The position numbers and the translations under genes are program-made. 64,000 nt of DNA from the NCBI GenBank assembly GCA_013399895.1, contig VXBA01002163.1:3172-67171 (forward strand). The letters run 5' to 3'. Under the pieces are notes generated by a model. It was not told the DNA's origin. It ran no database searches and saw nothing but the letters and a program-made list of their open reading frames with translations. Below are positions 47,241 to 58,600 of the stretch, piece after piece; the stretch's first letter is position 1, and every line of letters begins with the position of its first letter. Origin of the DNA: Serilophus lunatus (lineage: Eukaryota; Chordata; Aves; Passeriformes; Eurylaimidae).

Positions 47241-50200
47241 TCCAGACTCACAGAATCATCTAGCAGGTATCACAATATGGACCTTTTCTTATGACCTTTG
47301 ATAATGCATATATAAAAGCTATTGATATTTCTGGACACAAAATGGTCTACTGTCAGGTAGTACTATCTTAATACAGGTTAGGCTGACCCCTCATTTTATC
47401 TGTGAATGCCGGACAGTTGACCTCCATCAGCATAACCCAGGTTCTGATAGTATAAAATGCACCTAAACATTTTTATAAAGGAGTTCAATGGTTGGGTATG
47501 ACTATGTTAATTTTATTATCTGATCTTGGAAAGCATTTCAGCTCTACATCATTCCCTGAAGATTTGGTCTCCTTCCTTCTTCCCCAAATTATTGTTACTT
47601 ATCTGCAAGACAGAAAGGAGCTGAAGAGAAGAGAGGTCCTATCTCATTAAAGGTTATCAAAACTTCATTTAGCAAATGTATACTTTCAGGAGAATAAAGA
47701 CAGAAGACCTGATTCCCTCTTATGTTATGCCAGTATAAATTCATTTTCTTAATGTAGGACAAGATACTTGGAAAAATTTCCTATTTTATGTTTTCAGGAG
47801 CATGTATGCAAGTCAGACTTTCATTTGCATGTGTTTCCAAATCTAGTTCCATCTCTGCTTTCAGTGGAATTAGTATGAAATTAAAAGCAGAATGTAATCT
47901 CTTGACTTCACCTCCCCCTACTCTACTACAAACCATAAGCCATTTTAGGCACACCAGTGACTTGATTTCTTTTTTACTTGGGGATTTATATTACCAACAT
48001 ATTCATTGACTTAGTCAAATGAAAGGGAACTAAAGCTATTCTCCTAAGTGAAGTTTTCTGTTCCCTGAAAAAGCTTACCAAGAAATGGATACTTTATCAA
48101 GGGAACAAGGACAATAGGCGTTTCACATTGCATGGAAAAAGAAATCTTTTAGAAACAGTCTGCATTCTGCCTAGTACATATCCAATGACTGTTTGATTGT
48201 GTATCTGCAATTATTGAGGGCAGTGATTATCTTCTCTGTAAAATGTTCTCACAATCTGCACGATGACTTAAAGATTGCAGGCAAAAGGAATAGCCTCTTT
48301 CCCCCAGAGATTTCACACTGTTCAAGACTCAGATCTTGTCCAGGCACCTCCCCGGGACAGTTCTGGAGCGTTTGTGAAAGTTTTATATCTTGGCTAGAAC
48401 CTTACTGTGGACTCTAGCATTCGTAACCATATCTTGCTTTCTTTGGAACAGCCGACCTTGGATGCCAGGCAGAACTGGTGCTCTTTCTTGCACAGTGCTT
48501 AGGTGTTTGTGAGTCACAAACACAGCACATGCTGAATAATCCATCTGTCACAGAGCTCTTGGAAATGCTGGAACAACTCTCTGTTTCTCTGTCTTTGTAC
48601 TGCCTTCAGTGCAATTGAAAGCACTGTGATAGCATTTTCCTCCTTCCCAAAGTAAAGAATGGATGCTGAAGGTGCAAATTTAATTACAATAAGCATAAAA
48701 AATCCCAGTGAATCAAAAAGCACATGGTGAGATATATAGGAACTTAAAGTACCTTAGAATATCCTTCAGCAATTAAGGTGAAGCAGCTAAAGAAAGGTGT
48801 TTCAGCCATCTGAGCACCTAAAGATAAGTATACTTCGAATACGTTTGCCTTTTGAAAATGGAAAGTCATCTGAGAAAAAATTATCTCATGGATTACCTCC
48901 ATCTTTTGGAAGGGAACATTTGAGGACTAAGAAAGTATAATGTGTTTCTGTTACTACTGTGGTCTAAAAGAACAGGATGTACTTTTGACTCAGCTTTATG
49001 ATTTTTAATATTGGTTTTGTTGTACTGTGTCTAATTTGCCCTACAAAATCTGAAAAGGGAATGTGAGTATTTTCCAGACTAAGCTACACTATTACTTCAC
49101 AACTGCTTTTCCAAGTCTTGCATTGTAGCATGCTTGTAGTAGAGGCAATTAAAACTGATCTTGGACAGGACAGCTTGCTGAAGAACAGATAGTTAAGATT
49201 AAAATGAATGTTCTTCTCCCTTCCATAATTTAAAAGTTACATGATACTACTTTGCCTTCAAAGTAGCTGCACTAGACTTCTTCAGATTCCCCCATGATTT
49301 TGCAATAAATGTAGAACTTAACATGTTACTTCTCTGGTTTTCTTGAAAATCTTGTACATTGTTCTGTTAGGCAGATAATTACTCTTTCTACTTCAACAAA
49401 ACAAAAAAAGTGATCCACCTATTGTTAAGTATCAACAGGATAGTATTTTGTCAGCTTGTAACAATCTATATTTCAATAGTTTCTTTTTTTTTAACATGTT
49501 AATTTTATGGAACACCCAAAGACAGTTCATATTTCTGGTCAAAAAAAATGAGAAGTCCCTGTTCAAGAGACTTGTCCTGGTATTGGGAAAGAGCGCATCA
49601 GAAGCATTAGGTTATCCCTCCCTAAGAAACCTGTGGAGAACTGAAATCCAGTTGAGAACTCAAGCCAGCTTGCTACTTCATTATTCCATAGTAAATATCA
49701 TTAGCACTGTGGTGCTGGAAGGAGTATTTTGTTTTGTTTGGTTGGCTTTTGCTACAGTGGGTTCTTAAGAATGCTTACTTACTAACTTTATTTATTTATT
49801 ATATTAAGAGGCTTATTTAAGTAAGTGTTTATGGAAAACGGCATCAATGTGAATTATATCACATCACGTGAATTATATTGTACATTTGAAAGAAGAAGCT
49901 ATGTGGTTATTAAGAGTCCCTCCATTCTCTCACAGGCTGTCCCACATTTTTTTGAAAGCACTGGCATCCATCCCTAGGTCTGTCCTCAAAAGATGGTTTC
50001 TTTGCCTTATGCAAATGAATTTAGAGTCTTGGATTTTTTTTCTTCACCTTGGACTCATTTTTCTTCCTTGACCTGCTCAAAGCAGGTCATCCTCATGAAC
50101 TGAGGAGAACGGGATGGATCATTTTATAAATATTCACATACCCTGTAACACCTCTGGAGGCTGGAATTTGTTTATTTACTTTTAACTGCTACTTTCACCA

Positions 50201-51593
50201 CTGGCTGACCCTGAGGTTCTCCAAGTCCTATAAAATAAAATTGACCAACATCATGCCAGAAAAAGTAAAAAAAAAAAAAAAATAATTTGAAAGTTAGTAT
50301 TAAAAATGTTACAGAAGGAAGGCAAATCACAAACAGCTTGCATCCTTGACACTTTATTGCTTAAAATTGACTGTTTTCAGAGCTCTCCCTTATAAGCTGC
50401 CTTGCTTAATAAATACCCTCTTAGAACCACTGGCATGTGGACATTTTGAACATAGCCATATCACCTCAGAATTTATGATGCTGCAAAAACACTTTATTCC
50501 TTGCAATAGAAAGACCAGCAATAATAATTTCAGAGCTGATGTCCTATTTCATATCAATTAAAATATTATTTTTACAAAGGCTCCAGAATTGGGTATATAC
50601 CAAAGTACGCTGATGAACTAGGTATTTTTACCTGTTATGTTCATCCAAAAAATGGAAGTTTTGATGTGTCACCTTCTTTGAAGAAATTAAGTCATTACAA
50701 GCATATACTCTCCTTGCTACACTGGTAGCCCAGATCATCATCATAACCAATGCCATTTCAGGCCTAGCAAACAAGTAATCTGAACAGTACATCATGCATA
50801 ATTAATAGTTGGATGGTTTTAAAGTTTCTATTATTCTGACACCTGAATTTTCTCATACCAAAGGACTACCTAGCTTCTGTGCCAGTCTCAGTGACCAAGA
50901 TCATACTGTGTGATGTGTTCTTTTACTTGTCATTCTTGCTGCATAGACTGCTCCAGTAGAGTGATATTTTCTGAAATCCTGCATGCTGACACTTCAGAAA
51001 GCAACTCTGTCTTGAGCAGATATAGCTTTGAAATTTGATGTCTACATCACAAATGATGCAGAATGAAACAATGAAACAGGGTTTTCAGACAGTGGATGAC
51101 AGCCTAGAAAACTAGCTGAGCCCAATACGTAAATTGTATTTAAAAAGAAAGAAATAAGAAAGAAATCATCAGAAAAGCCCATTAAAGTGTAGTTTCCAGA
51201 CTGTGTTGTATGGATTAGTGAGTAGTTTCTGAGTTCATGCTTAGCAGTCTGTAGCTGCTTCAAAGAATATAGTACTTAATTTTCATTTATAGAATATTAA
51301 AAAGTTTTAAAGTAAAAGTTTAATTCTAGGCCTGAACAGTAATCCATACAAAAATTTGAATACATATCAGATACAGTGAACAGAAGAAGTTTAAGATCCA
51401 TCATATTAAATGCAATGTCATTAATAGTCTTTGTTTGATAGTCCCATGCTGCAATGCCATGGTCAGATCTCCATTAGATTAACATCATGCAACAGAAAAC
51501 AGAACAAGTTTAACAAGAAAGTTAAAGTTCTAAGTCTTATAACCTTATTTATTAATTAGTCTTTCTGTAAGTCTCCCCTCAGCTTTCTGACAA
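47241..51593. other. AT-rich stretch, no feature recognised
   Basis: A 106-codon + ORF (49448-49768) is unrecognised. A poly(A) run of 16 lies at 50267-50282. No repeat family is seen. Confidence 0.45.
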
Positions 51594-52004
51594 TGATGCC
51601 TTAAAGGGTATGCTTAATATTTTGGAGAATTCACTTTAGCTAGGTAGCTGGATAACTTGGAATATTAAGGGCCAGAAGAGCCTGTGTTCCTGTGTGTTTG
51701 CATTCTTGTGTATAGACAACTGGGGTGTAAGACGAAACACAGAGTCAGGCTTCCAGGCCTACTAGAGGCTGGGCATAGGTGGGGTTAAGTAATTAAGGGA
51801 CAATTCTGTTGGATGTTGGGGGAACACAGAAGATGGACTTTAATTAGATAGTATGGGGGAAGGGTACTCAAAATGTTCTAGAAATGGGGAGATCATTGTA
51901 ATTTTCCTCTTTTGGATGATGGACTTCGTCAGTAAAGCTGCACTCTTCCTTCACCTCTGCAAACAGTGTGTTTGTGTTATTTCTTATCTCATCTGTTTCA
52001 GGCA
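51594..52004 (+). mobile_element. Solo LTR (family 1, copy B) with ACAA duplication
   Basis: It starts TGATGCCTTAAAGGGTATGC and ends TTTCAGGCA. ACAA lies directly before (51590-51593) and directly after (52005-52008), a candidate 4-bp target duplication, the length typical of class I ERVs. It aligns almost end to end with the antisense copy A (1691-2094) with few differences, and less closely with copy C. AGTAAAGCTG at about 51931 is a candidate poly(A) signal. No viral coding sequence adjoins it. Confidence 0.8.
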
Positions 52005-52008
52005 ACAA

Positions 52009-52462
52009 CCTGGGAAATTATTTACGTTAACTAACACTTTCAGAGGAAACCATAAAACTTCAGGTATCAACACAACTATTTCTCAGTGTTAGGGAGGATA
52101 AGTACATGTTGTTTGCGCACCACAGCTTTTGTCAACAATAAAAATGCTTGAGAATCCATTTAACTATGTTACATATTTATTTTACTGTTTTAACTGAAGT
52201 TTTATATCTTTAAACTTCATATTCCTATTTCTGTGATTACTGATGGCTTAATTTAACATGTGCATGTATGAAATTCACATGTTCTTCAGTAGCTCCGCAA
52301 GTATCTTGTTTTTAGAATGTTTGGCCAGGTGACTTTAAATGAGGGCCAGTGCCTCTAACTGGGATAGGTTTCCTGACATGTCCAAGCATTTTAGTAATTC
52401 AAATTCTACAGAAAAGCAATGTAACTTACAAGCTACTTTTTAAATATCTATTACCCGTATCA
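52009..52462. other. AT-rich stretch, no feature recognised
   Basis: Short gap between LTR and CR1; nothing recognised. Confidence 0.45.
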
Positions 52463-52985
52463 CAAAATTACAGCATTAACAAGGTTGGAAAAGACTACAG
52501 TGATCACTGAGCCCAACCTATTACCTAACCTATTACCAACCTATTACCCAACACAATCCCATCATCTAGATCATGGCACTAAGTACATCATCCAATCTTC
52601 TCTTAAACACTTCCAGGGACAGTGACTCAACCACCTCCCCGGACAGCCCATTCCAGGGGGAAATCATCCTCTCTGAAAAACTAATATCCAGTCTAAACTT
52701 CCCCTGACACAGGTTAAGACTGTGTCCTCTGTCACTATTAGACTGAGAGAAGAGACCAACATTTACCTGACTACAACCTCCCCTCAGATAGTTGTAGAGA
52801 GCAATAAGGCGTCCCCTGAACCTCCTCTTCTCCAGGCTAAATAACCCAAACTCCCTCAGTTGCTCCCCACATGGCTTGTGCTCCAGCCCCTTCATCAACC
52901 TTGTTGCACACATCTTTCTTAAATTGAGGGGTACAGAACTGTACACAGTACTCATGGTGCAGCCTAACCAGTGCTAAGTACAGGA
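52463..52985 (-). mobile_element. CR1 LINE, antisense, ORF2 C-terminus still open
   Basis: The inverse CR1 3' end is at the left, with GATCACTGAGCCCAACCTATT. The minus strand keeps a 129-codon open frame (52566-52955) that includes RLMKGLEHK, LREFGLFSLEKRRFRG and ALYNYLRGGCSQV, then runs on through 3' sequence (SLEVFKRRLDDVL). This is the CR1 ORF2 C-terminus and tail, 5'-truncated. The 3' part carries a local triplication of AACCTATTACC (52515-52525, 52527-52537, 52538-52548). It is inactive. Confidence 0.92.
52515..52548. repeat. Three tandem copies of an 11-mer inside CR1
   Basis: AACCTATTACC occurs at 52515-52525, 52527-52537 and 52538-52548. The sister copy at 24.5 kb has it once, so this is a local expansion after insertion. 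Confidence 0.85.
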
Positions 52986-55129
52986 GAAAATAAAATATCA
53001 CTAAAAAAAATTTAAAAAATCACTAGCTTCTAAATCCAAGCCATGTATTTCCAATTTTCACTGAAGTCAAACTAATGGTATTTATCATATCTATACTATT
53101 CTTGTCAAGACTATCTCTCTTTATCAGTTCACATACGTTAATTTTTATCTTTAGACTGAAGTTTTCAATTTCATATTTTAAAGAATGATATACCAAAAGG
53201 GAATTTCTTTTTCAATCAGTCCTGAGCTGAGAGAACAAAAATATGTGAAAGAAATAAACGTAACAGAAAATTCATCTTGAAATGTTTGTTTTCATGACTT
53301 ACTTGCTTTGCATCTTTTTCTATATATTGGTAGATAGAGAAGTATATTATGTTTTCTGATGAAAGTATGCTTGAGAGGGTGAGTGTGTTAAAAAGTATTG
53401 GAATGAAAAAGGCTGCTGTTTTCAGGTAAAAACCGGCTGTTTTTCCTTGTACTCTGGGGTTTCAAAATGCCAAGCTTGTGATATGCTGTCACAACTTAGG
53501 AGTGACTGATTGGTGACTGCTGATCTATATGGAGAGGTGAGAATTTGTCACAGTGCATAAGCAGAGAGATCAGTCACATACAGTGATAGATCTGTTCTTT
53601 GCCTAAATGCATACACTGCTGTATTAGGGTGGCTGCCAAATCAAATTCTGAGCCTAGTTTTGTGGTGAAAAAAACAGGAAAAAGATGTAGGCATATCCTG
53701 ACACAATCAATCACTTTTGGAGAAAAGAACACTCCTGGAACCATTTAGAATCGCTATGCTCTGTCTTCCAGGGCAGCCACAGTGGTCCTGGAGCTATTTC
53801 ATAATCTCCTTCTCTTTCCACAGTAGACTCACAACACAGTAGCAGGTACCTACCTCTTCCGTGGCTGTCAGTTATACTTTGTACAGCTGAATGTGTCACT
53901 ACCAAAACCTACAAAACAGTATCACTGTTAACACTACAAACACTGTTATAACGTTATAAAGGTGAACCTCTGCTTGCAGGGCGATGGAGAGCCTTCGGGC
54001 TGTGTCTGAAGTAACGAACAATGGTCTACTTGATTTTTTTAAGGCTTACTTTAAAATTGGAGAGTTATGCTGCAAACAGGTAGTCCCTGAGCGGGTTAAT
54101 TCTCAGACATGAACACCACTGTCTAAAAGACCTGTTATTGTGGTGTTCAACCAGCAACAACCTTTTTGGATGACACTGACACTTTACATGCAAGTGTTGT
54201 CATGTACCAGAGTTCAGGTAGAGGTGGAAATGCCAGAAAATCACCAGTCTTTGCCCAAATATCTAGCTTCTCAAGCAGGACCTCTTGTGACCTGTAAGAA
54301 GAAGTGCCACACATAGCATCCACTCCAACGCAAAAATACAGGAGTGGAAGAAGGGATGAATCGTATGATGAGGGATGTATTTGGTGCCTGTAGATTTAAT
54401 GCTGTATTCCTGCCTCTATATACTCTGTTCTCTCTTTTGCAATTGGTCCTGTGACTGTCTCCAATACAATCTCTCCAACATGTTGTGTTTAGTCAAAACT
54501 CTTGACAATAGGCAGATTAGATATAAAAATGGAAAAGTAAATTAAAATACTTTAACAAAAAAAGCACATTAAAAACACAACTATCTTACAGCTAGAGAGA
54601 TTTTAATAGAGCTATAGTGGTACAAAACTGACTGAAAGTGAGGTGTCAGGAACACAGGATTCACAGAAAACTTTCCTTGTCCTTCTCTGTGGTTTTTCTA
54701 GAAGACACACCTGAGTTCACTGGCCTAATGTAGGTCAATGTCTGACCCACTTCAGGGTTTTTAGACAATACTGTCTAGGCCTATTGCCTATTCCTGTGCA
54801 GTGTGGCCGCTGGTCTCCTGTTTGTGATGGTGCTTTTTATTCTTAGTTAAAAGAGTAAAGGAGTCTTTAGGAAGATAATATCAATTGTATCAACTGTATT
54901 TAATTGTACTGCTTAAAGAGGACTTTATTGCTTATGGACAGAAGACTCCATTCAGAATATCACATTCTTTACCATTTATCAAAGGTATAGCAGTAAAATG
55001 TATTTTACATTGTTTTTCCCTTGGTTCAATAATAGCTGTATTAGTTTTAATTTGTACAGATTAAGAAAACTGCTGGTATGCAGCAGTTTGTAATGATGGG
55101 ACAAAGAAAAATTATATAAATGATATTTC
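52986..55129. other. AT-rich stretch with one weak exon-like segment
   Basis: A segment at 53980-54079 is bounded by TTGCAG and GTAGTC and has an open ATG frame (53984-54112, 42 codons), but I recognise no protein. The 53.7-54.4 kb part has somewhat higher GC and could be an unrecognised old repeat. Otherwise nothing is seen. Confidence 0.35.
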
Positions 55130-55237
55130 CAGACTTGACTCTGACTTGTAGCATGATCTTGGGAAAGGCATTTATCACATCAGCCACATGGAGAACTCTG
55201 TTAGATCTACAAGAGCTCATTAAATGGGGATGGGATG
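55130..55237 (+). mobile_element. Possible MIR-like ancient SINE fragment
   Basis: GACTTGTAGCATGATCTTGG, GAAAGGCATTTATCAC and later TTAAATGGGGATGGGATG fall in the order of the MIR consensus core (a GACTTG...TGACCTTGGGCAAGTCA block and the AAATGGGGATAAT block). The match is weak and by eye only. Confidence 0.3.
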
Positions 55238-56371
55238 CTTCCCCTTAGCGGAATGTCCCTGCTAGTCTTCAGAGGAGAGACCTTGCTGCAGTCATAGCAT
55301 ACAAAGTTGGTAATTGGTTTGTTAGGTGGTTTGCCCCTTAAGTGGAAGACCGTAAGATGGACTAGTCATTCGTCATTATGGTATAGTCAAAAATCAATGT
55401 AACTTCTCTTGCCATAGAGTGAAATAACTAGCTGCTTGTTCAGCAGTGCCTTCACACCTGAAGCACAATAGTGTTATGAACATCATATCATTTGCAAGAG
55501 TCTCTTTGTTTGGGGTTCCATTGGAAGTAAAGAGTACACTGTTTTACAATAAATTGGCACAAACCCCCAGATAAACATTAAACAGTGCTCTTCTGGCACA
55601 CCAAGAAATTCTGAAAGAAAAAATACTGCACATTTTGAGTTTCTCTGAAAGCAGCAGCAAAGAACAATAAACTTGTGGGAGTTATGTGCTGTGCTGTTTC
55701 TTACAGAACTATTTATTTGTCATTGGTGTGTATTTAATCCTGTTTGTTATGCTGGGTTTTAAAGCTTAGTAAACACTTTACAAATCCACTCTGGTTTTAG
55801 AGAGGCCTGTTCTTCATGAAAGCTGAAATGACTGGATTCATCAAGGGCAAACCCCATACACAGTGCAGGCATAATCTTTTTGTGTACTGCAGTATTAGGA
55901 GGAATCAAAGTGGCAGGAAATGAGTACATCAAAGGAGATCAAGTTACTCTGTTGGTGCTGTTGCAGTACTTTCTTTCACACAGAACTAAACACTGTACTT
56001 GACATGTAAAATAGCTGTCACAGAAACTTATTTTTCCTGAATTTTACAACAAAAACGTAGTCTCACATTTAACCAGAGCTTACTGAGTCAACATACAATA
56101 ATAGGTTTGGCAAAAGGAGTTGTGTATATGCACATATGAACCCTAAGAGAACATGATGGAGTTTTCTACAAACACTCTATATGTATGACCACACAACTTA
56201 GGAAAGAACACCATGGTTAAATCTATAGCATTTTTTATTAATGAAAACATTCTATTATTTTGGTTTTGGTATTACAGGCTGAATCAATAATTAATGATAA
56301 AGGGAGGAAGGTAAGAGAAGATGGCAAAAACATGACCGGAGAAAATGTCACTCTATAAACATGTGAGTCTC

Positions 56372-56450
56372 TGTATGTATACATACATATATGAATGTAT
56401 ACTATACATATGTATTAATGTATATTACATATATATGTTATATATAACTG
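56372..56450. repeat. AT-rich palindromic patch
   Basis: It begins with a perfect 16-base palindrome, TGTATGTATACATACA (56372-56387), and continues as TATA/CATA-rich units to about 56450. It could extrude a cruciform and is a likely unstable microsatellite. Confidence 0.75.
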
Positions 56451-58007
56451 TGCATCAGTCTCAAGGAGAAAACACAACACAGAAAGAACTGTGCCTTGCC
56501 AATACCACCTAAGGAGACTTTCCACTGTGCCTTTTCCAACCAGACTTGCCTGTCTCGTATCAGCCTTTTTAGCCATCAGGGCACTTGCAGCAAGCGTGGG
56601 TAGAACCCTTCCCTAGCCGTGATAATATATAGATACACATATATACAAAAAAGCTGCAGATGCCTTCAAATATGCCTTTATAGTATGTGGTGGCAGATCT
56701 TCTCTGAATCTATCATATACTAGTGAATAGATGTTAGCAACAGACAATATTCCCAATTCATTATTTATCATTTGCACAAAATAACACCAATAGATGCATT
56801 ATTATCTACTGCACTATATGTATTTTTTTAAGGATTTGACTAAGGTTTGGGCTGTTGCTTAAGGAAAAGCAGACTTGCAGAATGCACATCCTGGAGTCTA
56901 GTTTCAGCACACTGGATCAGTTTATTTGCAGCTAGAGAGACAACATGTCCTCCTCGGAGGGAGTCACCCTAGCTTTACAAGTTACCAAAAATCTCCGAAT
57001 TCATGAACCCAAACATCAGCTGAGGCACTATTTTCAGGTAGATTCTTTCAACAGGAATTTCATACAAGTAGCTCTATCCATGTTTGTGGCTGACAGATTG
57101 CATCTCAAGGACTGTGTATGTGAGGATAGCGGGAGACTCCTAATCATTTAAAAAAAATTCTGCTTTTCAAGGTCAAATGGTGTCATAACTTTTGATGTGA
57201 AAAGTCTGTCATTTCTAATAATTCTTTTTCCAGCAGCCACGGATAATCAGGTCATTCCCCAAAATGTAACATTTGTCTAATGAAAAAAAAAATCTCAAAA
57301 CCACACAGAGAACCTCCCCTTATATTTCATCATAATTCACATCATGCACACTTGAAGAGATTTATCTTCAATATGCAGCAGAATTAGTACCCAACTATAG
57401 GGAAAATACTACCATTCTGAAATACTACATTCAAAAGTACTGTTACATTGCAAATACTATATAGACACACACACATATATATTCATACACCAAGATGCTT
57501 GACCCGATTTGCAAATGACCCAGTATCTTCCACTGAAATTGTTTGTTTGCATTAAGTAAATGAATATCTGAAGGCTGGAAGATTTTGGGCTGACCTTATG
57601 TTGTTTGTTTTTCCTTGAAGATTACTAAACCAATCTGCATTCAAAGAAGTATGCTATATTCAGCAGATGCTGATAAGAAAGAAAAACCACAAAGCAGGTA
57701 CTGAAAGCAGCTAGTGCCACCACTGCATAGGCAGGTTGCCTGGTACTTCAGTTTGATTAGTTATCATCCACTTGGTAAAATAATTAGTAAAAATGCCAGT
57801 GTGCTGCTTGTCAGTTTACAGCTTGAAAGAAGTGTTAGCTCATACTGACAGACAGCATTGCTCTTTCCCAGTGTAGTAAAATCAAGACTACAGTACAAAA
57901 AAACCATAAATATTAATATGTATCATCAAGTTTGCCACTTATGAGTGTCACTTCATGATTAATGGGCTGAGAGTGTGTAAAGCAAAGATGAGCTGGCCAA
58001 GATGTGC

Positions 58008-58055
58008 TTGCAGGCTAAAATATAGTTTCTATTGCAGGCTAAAATATAATTTCTA
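58008..58055. repeat. Tandem 24-mer, two copies
   Basis: TTGCAGGCTAAAATATA-TTTCTA occurs at 58008-58031 and 58032-58055 with one difference, consistent with a recent local duplication. Confidence 0.9.
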
Positions 58056-58287
58056 TTGCACATTTCAGCATATTGACAATTAAAAAAAGTAAAAAAAAAA
58101 ATTACTAATCACATTAATCATATACAGAACGATGATTTGTTTCATTTGTTTGGAGATGATGGCAAATCTGTCAGCAGCCTGGCATTGACTGATGAAATTG
58201 ATCTTGGTAACATTCGGGTATACCCCTAAAATAGTAAGTCATTGTGAATCTCAGCACATCTTTGGATAAACAAAAGCATATATACTG

Positions 58288-58600
58288 TGTAACAGAAAAA
58301 CGTGTTTAGAAGAGCTAGTGCCGCTAGCAGACTGTCTGTTGTTGATAATGTATCAAGTAAACTTTGTAGCCAAAACATTGTAACTAGTTATAAGTAAGCT
58401 TTCTGGGTACTTTTTATAATCCTCCAATCATAGCCGTAGAAAACAACTTCTTGTCCTACAAGAGGAGAATACACTGCCTTCTGTAATAATATAAGATAAG
58501 ACCAAATGTTAACAGCAATAAAGAAGCCATTTTGGCCATTTTGTCTAGCAACATAGTATGTCGTGTCTGTCTCTACAGTGACAGTTCCATACTAGCATCT
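58288..58600 (+). mobile_element. Possible solo LTR, alpha/betaretroviral-like layout
   Basis: A CCAATCAT box (about 58424), an AT-rich TATAAG segment (about 58488) and AATAAA (58517-58522) occur in LTR order and spacing. The AATAAA is followed by GCCATTTTGGCCATTTTGTC, similar to the segment after the poly(A) signal of avian leukosis-type LTRs. Ends and a target duplication could not be fixed, so the limits are approximate. No coding sequence adjoins it. Confidence 0.35.

Larger units (their letters stand above)
55238..58287. other. AT-rich stretch, no gene recognised
   Basis: It includes an AT-rich palindromic patch (56372-56450) and a tandem 24-mer (58008-58055), listed separately. Nothing else is recognised. 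Confidence 0.45.
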
